Shown: one piece after another, positions 60,449-64,000 of the stretch
Layout: the number at the start of each line of letters is the position of its first letter
How positions within the stretch are numbered: the first letter of the stretch is position 1
Assembly (NCBI GenBank): GCA_963682055.1
Contig: OY821740.1
Coordinates: forward strand, 17,570,814-17,634,813
DNA: 64,000 bases
From: Primula veris
Taxonomy: Eukaryota; Streptophyta; Magnoliopsida; Ericales; Primulaceae
Direction: 5' to 3'
Translations under genes and position numbers: made by a program
Notes under the pieces: model-generated
Database searches by the model: none
Told to the model about the DNA's origin: nothing
Seen by the model: only the letters and a program-made list of their open reading frames with translations

Positions 60449-61149
60449 TAATTGGGAAACCTTATAAGTTGGTAGTTTATTAGTATTTATCATTATTTGA
60501 TTTATTTGGGGGGACATTCTTTTGTTGTACTATTATTTTAATCTGTGAGTTTTGATGTGGAGATTTAAATTTACGTACTTGTTCTGTATAGACTTGTAAA
60601 ACTTTTGAGAAAATAAAAAAGGGTTCTGGTTCATGCTTTACATTTTATCCAGTTATTCTCAATTTCCTTGCAAAGAATTTGATGTTTTGAAAACTAACCT
60701 ATTAAAGATCAAAACAAGAAGAAAAAAATGCGGATTCATGTTTGAAATCTAAATCATAGCCAATTCTCTTTTCATGATCCGGCGTCGGATGTTACTAGAA
60801 AACCAATTTACCAAAGTTTAAAATTAAAACACCAACTTCGAAAACCAGATGTTAGTATCATTTAATAGATCTATTACTGTTCAACCGAAATAAACTCGAA
60901 CATCGTTTATAGTTAAGCTGAAGAATCAATATTAGGATTTCAGCCACTATAATTCACCGCCATCTCCAAAACAAAAATGAAAAACAGAAAATTACAGAGA
61001 GAAAGACAGATGAAATTTATTCCAGTTTCCGAAATATTCACCCGAAAGGTAAAAAAGGTCAAACTATTAACACTTGCCAAAAAGAAAAAACCTCTATGTA
61101 CTATGTATGATAGTTGTATATATACTCAAAAGACTGCTGGTGATGATTC
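60449..61149. other. Convergent intergenic spacer
   Basis: 3' flanks of the glutaredoxin-like gene (+) and the NT-C2 gene (-). It contains aataaa-like polyadenylation candidates (about 60613) and no gene. Confidence 0.5.
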
Positions 61150-63749
61150 TCACTCCTTATTGTCAGTTCCCTCTAACGCCGGATAGTTAAACATGGGTTC
61201 CAAATATTTAGTGTAATGAAACTCGATTTGTAGCCGATGATGAAGAGGTGTGGACGCCATTAAACCCTTTTTTAAATCAGCTTGCAGTTCTCTAATAGGA
61301 ATAGAAGCTAAAAAGCTTTTTATGTACTCCTTACACAACTCTTTTCCCCCGTAAGAAACTCGTTCCTGCTCATCCTCTTTATTGGTCACCTCATCAGAAA
61401 CAACAAGCTCACCTCCTTCCTTCAAATCCTCTTTTGATTTTTGATTTTTCGGGGTTTCAATTTTTGACTTTTCGTTGGAGATGTCGCTTAAAGACGTACC
61501 TCTATCGAATTTGAGTATATACGCCTCGTTACACCCCTCATATAGCCTCTCACCCAACGTATCAATGATAAAATACGCATCTTTTTCGACCTTTAAAACA
61601 AAGAAATGATCATTCCAACTTACTATATACACCATAGGATCACCATTTTCAACATTATCATCCGCAAATCTACTAATCTCCTGCCAAATACTATCAAAAG
61701 ACATAGCATCTTTCAAAAAAGCAAAACCCTCGGTCTCCTCAAGCCCTTCGGGATGGAAAAAACCAATAAATGACTTCTCCGGTATTACACATAGCGGTCG
61801 TATTTTTGCCTCGAGAACCGTGTCAAGATCGAAATGTTTATCAGGAAAAAGCTCTTTATAAGCTATGTTGTCGCATAGTTTTCTCCACTCTAGTGAACCC
61901 TCTCGAATTAAACTATCAAGTTGAGATTTAATTGGCATTTGATCGGGATTGCTTTGAAACCAATCGGCTATAACAGCCACGAGGGCGGTACATGCGCTCT
62001 CTCCTGCCGCTCTTTCATTCCGCTGGTCGATCGAGGCGAAGAAAACTTGTGTTTGGAGCTTCATGTGTTCGTCGCGGCTGGTTATTTCCTTACTCTCCCA
62101 TGTTCCAATAGCAAAAGTGTCGTCTCCGAAATCGGAAATAGATCTGCGGATAATAGTTGAATCTTCGGTATGCCACTGGCAAATCATCAAAGAAATTACA
62201 AAAAATGAGATTATAGTTATGTATCACAGATTTAAATGGAAAACAAAAATGAGTGAATTTGGAGGTTGTGAACTGTTTCTCAACACTAGCATATGTTAGT
62301 TTTTTGTTTTGTACACCAGCCTAATACCTTATTTAATTTGTAAATTAACTTATAGTTTATTATCTTTACTGTACACTCCATTTGATTGTAACGAAAAAAT
62401 GAGAAGTCATCTGTTGTCTTTTTATCACTTTTGTAAATCGCATATATGCTTGTTATCTCTTTTCTCCGTTTAAGGTAACCAAAGTGTACAAATATGGAAA
62501 CCAAAATGTACAAAATCGAATTGCCTGGATAGAACAGATTGTTTTATAGAAAAATAAATACCATTTGATCTCTTTCTTTGCACTATTACACCCACAAGGC
62601 TTAAATGGTATAACTAGTGAATACCCGTCTTGATACAATTAATGCACTGAATCATCATTCATCCAAACCACCTAAAGTAAAAGTTTGATATAAATTTATA
62701 ATATAAGAATGGTCTAAATTCATCATCATTCAAGATATAATTATATGTAAGGCTTGTTTGGTTGCAACTGTAACAAAAGAAAGTGTATTTCTTAAGATTA
62801 AGAGAAAAGCTACATTGCTTATTCAGGCCAAAAAAACAGAATCTCATGTTTCAAGCTGATCAACTAAATGCCGTCCAACTTTTGAGAAAAAAAAGGCAAG
62901 GTTATAATTTGAAACCAACTATGGCCTCGAGTCGAGACTTAAACGGGTAGAAATCAAAAGAGGAAAAAACTTAGATCTTATACTTAAACTAATAAAAATT
63001 AAAACCAAAACCAAAACAAAAACAAAAACAAAAATGAGTGACGCTTACCCCAAAAGATGACTCATCAGAGGAACTAAGCTGTCGACGATCAAAATCGATA
63101 TCATCACCGCCATCTTCTCGACAATCTTTTTTTAAAAGAGGCTCTCCTTTGTTCTTCGGAGACCTAAACCCTAATTTCCTCTTTCTCCACGGAAGAGTAA
63201 TCCTCCGTCTCGAACTCCGCTGAGACGTCTCGTCAACCGACAAATTCTCACCATTCATCAAACCATCATCATCAGATCTACGATTGCTATAATACACCAA
63301 GTCATCACCACCTTCACCATTACCAGTGTTCGAGAAAAACAAAGTTGTTACGAAACTCGAGTACCCTAACGGCTCATTACTAATAATATCTTCTTTATTT
63401 TCTTCTAATTCTTGTTCCTCGAAATCATCGAATGAATCCGTATCAAAAGGATAATTATAATCCACATCATCACTCCTATCAGTGATTTTTCCTTCGCTGC
63501 CCTCTTCTTCACGATGTTCCTTTTTTGTACCTAAAGCTGAAACGTATCTGGTCAAAGTTATTACTTTCCTCAAACCTGCTTTTATAGCGGAAGTCTCCTC
63601 TTTTATAGGGGAAAATGTATGTGAAGAAAGAGTCGAGTTAGGAGATGAAGCAATTGATCTTTGAACCACCTCGATATAATCTTGTGCTTTAAATTCTAAA
63701 AAATTCAAAGATAACTGCAAAACATATAAACGTGGCATTAATGGCATAC
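61150..63749 (-). CDS. NT-C2 (EEIG1/EHBP1 N-terminal) domain protein, 3' part (two exons in window)
   Basis: Two exons are in view: 63749-63049 (preceded by acceptor ATTTTAG|GT) and 62175-61150 (donor TTTGGG|GTAAGC, acceptor TTGCCAG|TGG); they join as Ser-Phe-Gly-Trp-His-Thr. The first exon encodes an acidic and Ser-rich linker ending in ITLPWRKRKLGFRSPKNKGE and DDIDFDRRQLSSSDE. The second encodes ISDFGDDTFAIGTWESKEIT, QVFFASIDQRNERAAGESAC, DWFQSNPD and an alpha/beta C-terminal domain ending ALEGTDNKE. These blocks are typical of plant proteins of the At3g11760/At2g25460 type, whose N-terminal C2-like domain would lie right of the window. Molecular function is not established. The frame is intact. 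Confidence 0.88.
62751..62885. repeat. Dispersed GCTTGTTTGG-type element in the NT-C2 gene intron
   Basis: Begins taaggcttgtttggttgcaa and contains tcaagctgatcaacta. The right end is weak (gccgtccaactttt). Lies in the 873-bp intron 62176-63048. Confidence 0.5.
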
Positions 63750-64000
63750 CTAAAATAATGTCAATATTAAATCATACTTGCCATATTTTTACGAAGTTCG
63801 AGTTTCATATTATTTCTACTTTTGCTTTGAATTTTCGACAACTATGGACAAACATGAAGTTAAGAAAAATATTGCTTACAAGAATTTAAGAGCTAAAAAA
63901 CTTATAATCCTGTAATTTGACGCCTTTACCAGTTCACAAATTTGTTTTCTTTATAATTTTTCGACAACTATGAACAAATATAATGTTTCAAAGAAACCTT
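63750..64000 (-). other. Intron of the NT-C2 gene running off the window
   Basis: Follows the acceptor at 63750-63751 on the minus strand. AT-rich, with no further exon recognised before the edge; gttttcgacaactatg-like sequence occurs twice (63834, 63959). Confidence 0.5.

Overview
This is a stretch of plant nuclear DNA, most likely from a core eudicot. It contains intron-rich genes for typical land-plant proteins with GT-AG introns, AT-rich intergenic DNA, several miniature inverted-repeat elements, minisatellites and a Ty3/gypsy retrotransposon. I cannot name the species from the sequence alone.

Layout. (1) 1 to about 6.7 kb: the 3' half of a GC-richer Tat-type Ty3/gypsy element. It holds decayed RNase H and integrase on +, a 4 x 60-bp tandem repeat, a long broken antisense ORF with two canonical introns and its own TATA box on -, and a 3' LTR. 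(2) 7.2-25.0 kb: two tandem + strand genes for FSP1/AIFM2-like FAD-dependent NAD(P)H oxidoreductases with identical exon structure. Two dead pieces of exon 4 (12.6 kb and 16.1 kb) lie between them, along with repeats and a hairpin MITE. A gag-bearing LTR element remnant sits in intron 1 of the first gene. (3) 28.3-33.9 kb: a complete seven-exon ESCRT-III gene, VPS60/CHMP5 (+). (4) 34.4-43.6 kb: a gene-free, repeat-built region. It has a 48-bp A-rich array, a 40-bp array of about 2.6 kb with higher-order structure, and a 21-bp array next to a tRNA-like sequence between inverted-repeat arms. (5) 44.5-46.0 kb: a two-exon GT14 (Core-2/I-branching) glycosyltransferase (-). (6) 46.8-50.4 kb: a hairpin MITE and an Emigrant/pogo-like element. 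(7) 51.2-57.8 kb: a six-exon type-A DnaJ (J2/J3-like) co-chaperone with a C-terminal farnesylation box (+). Its 3.7-kb first intron holds at least seven decayed copies of the end of exon 1. (8) 59.2-60.4 kb: a single-exon glutaredoxin-domain protein with a zinc-binding tail (+). (9) 61.2-63.7 kb: the 3' part of an NT-C2 (EEIG1/EHBP1-type) protein gene (-), running off the right edge.

The genes are independent housekeeping-type plant loci and form no pathway together: membrane quinone redox (FSP1-like), endosomal sorting (VPS60), Golgi glycosylation (GT14), chaperoning (DnaJ) and redox/zinc proteins. The one true cluster is the FSP1-like pair with its relics. The most unusual structures are the spliced antisense gene of the retrotransposon, the amplified exon-1 ends inside the DnaJ intron, and the nested minisatellites at 34-43 kb.
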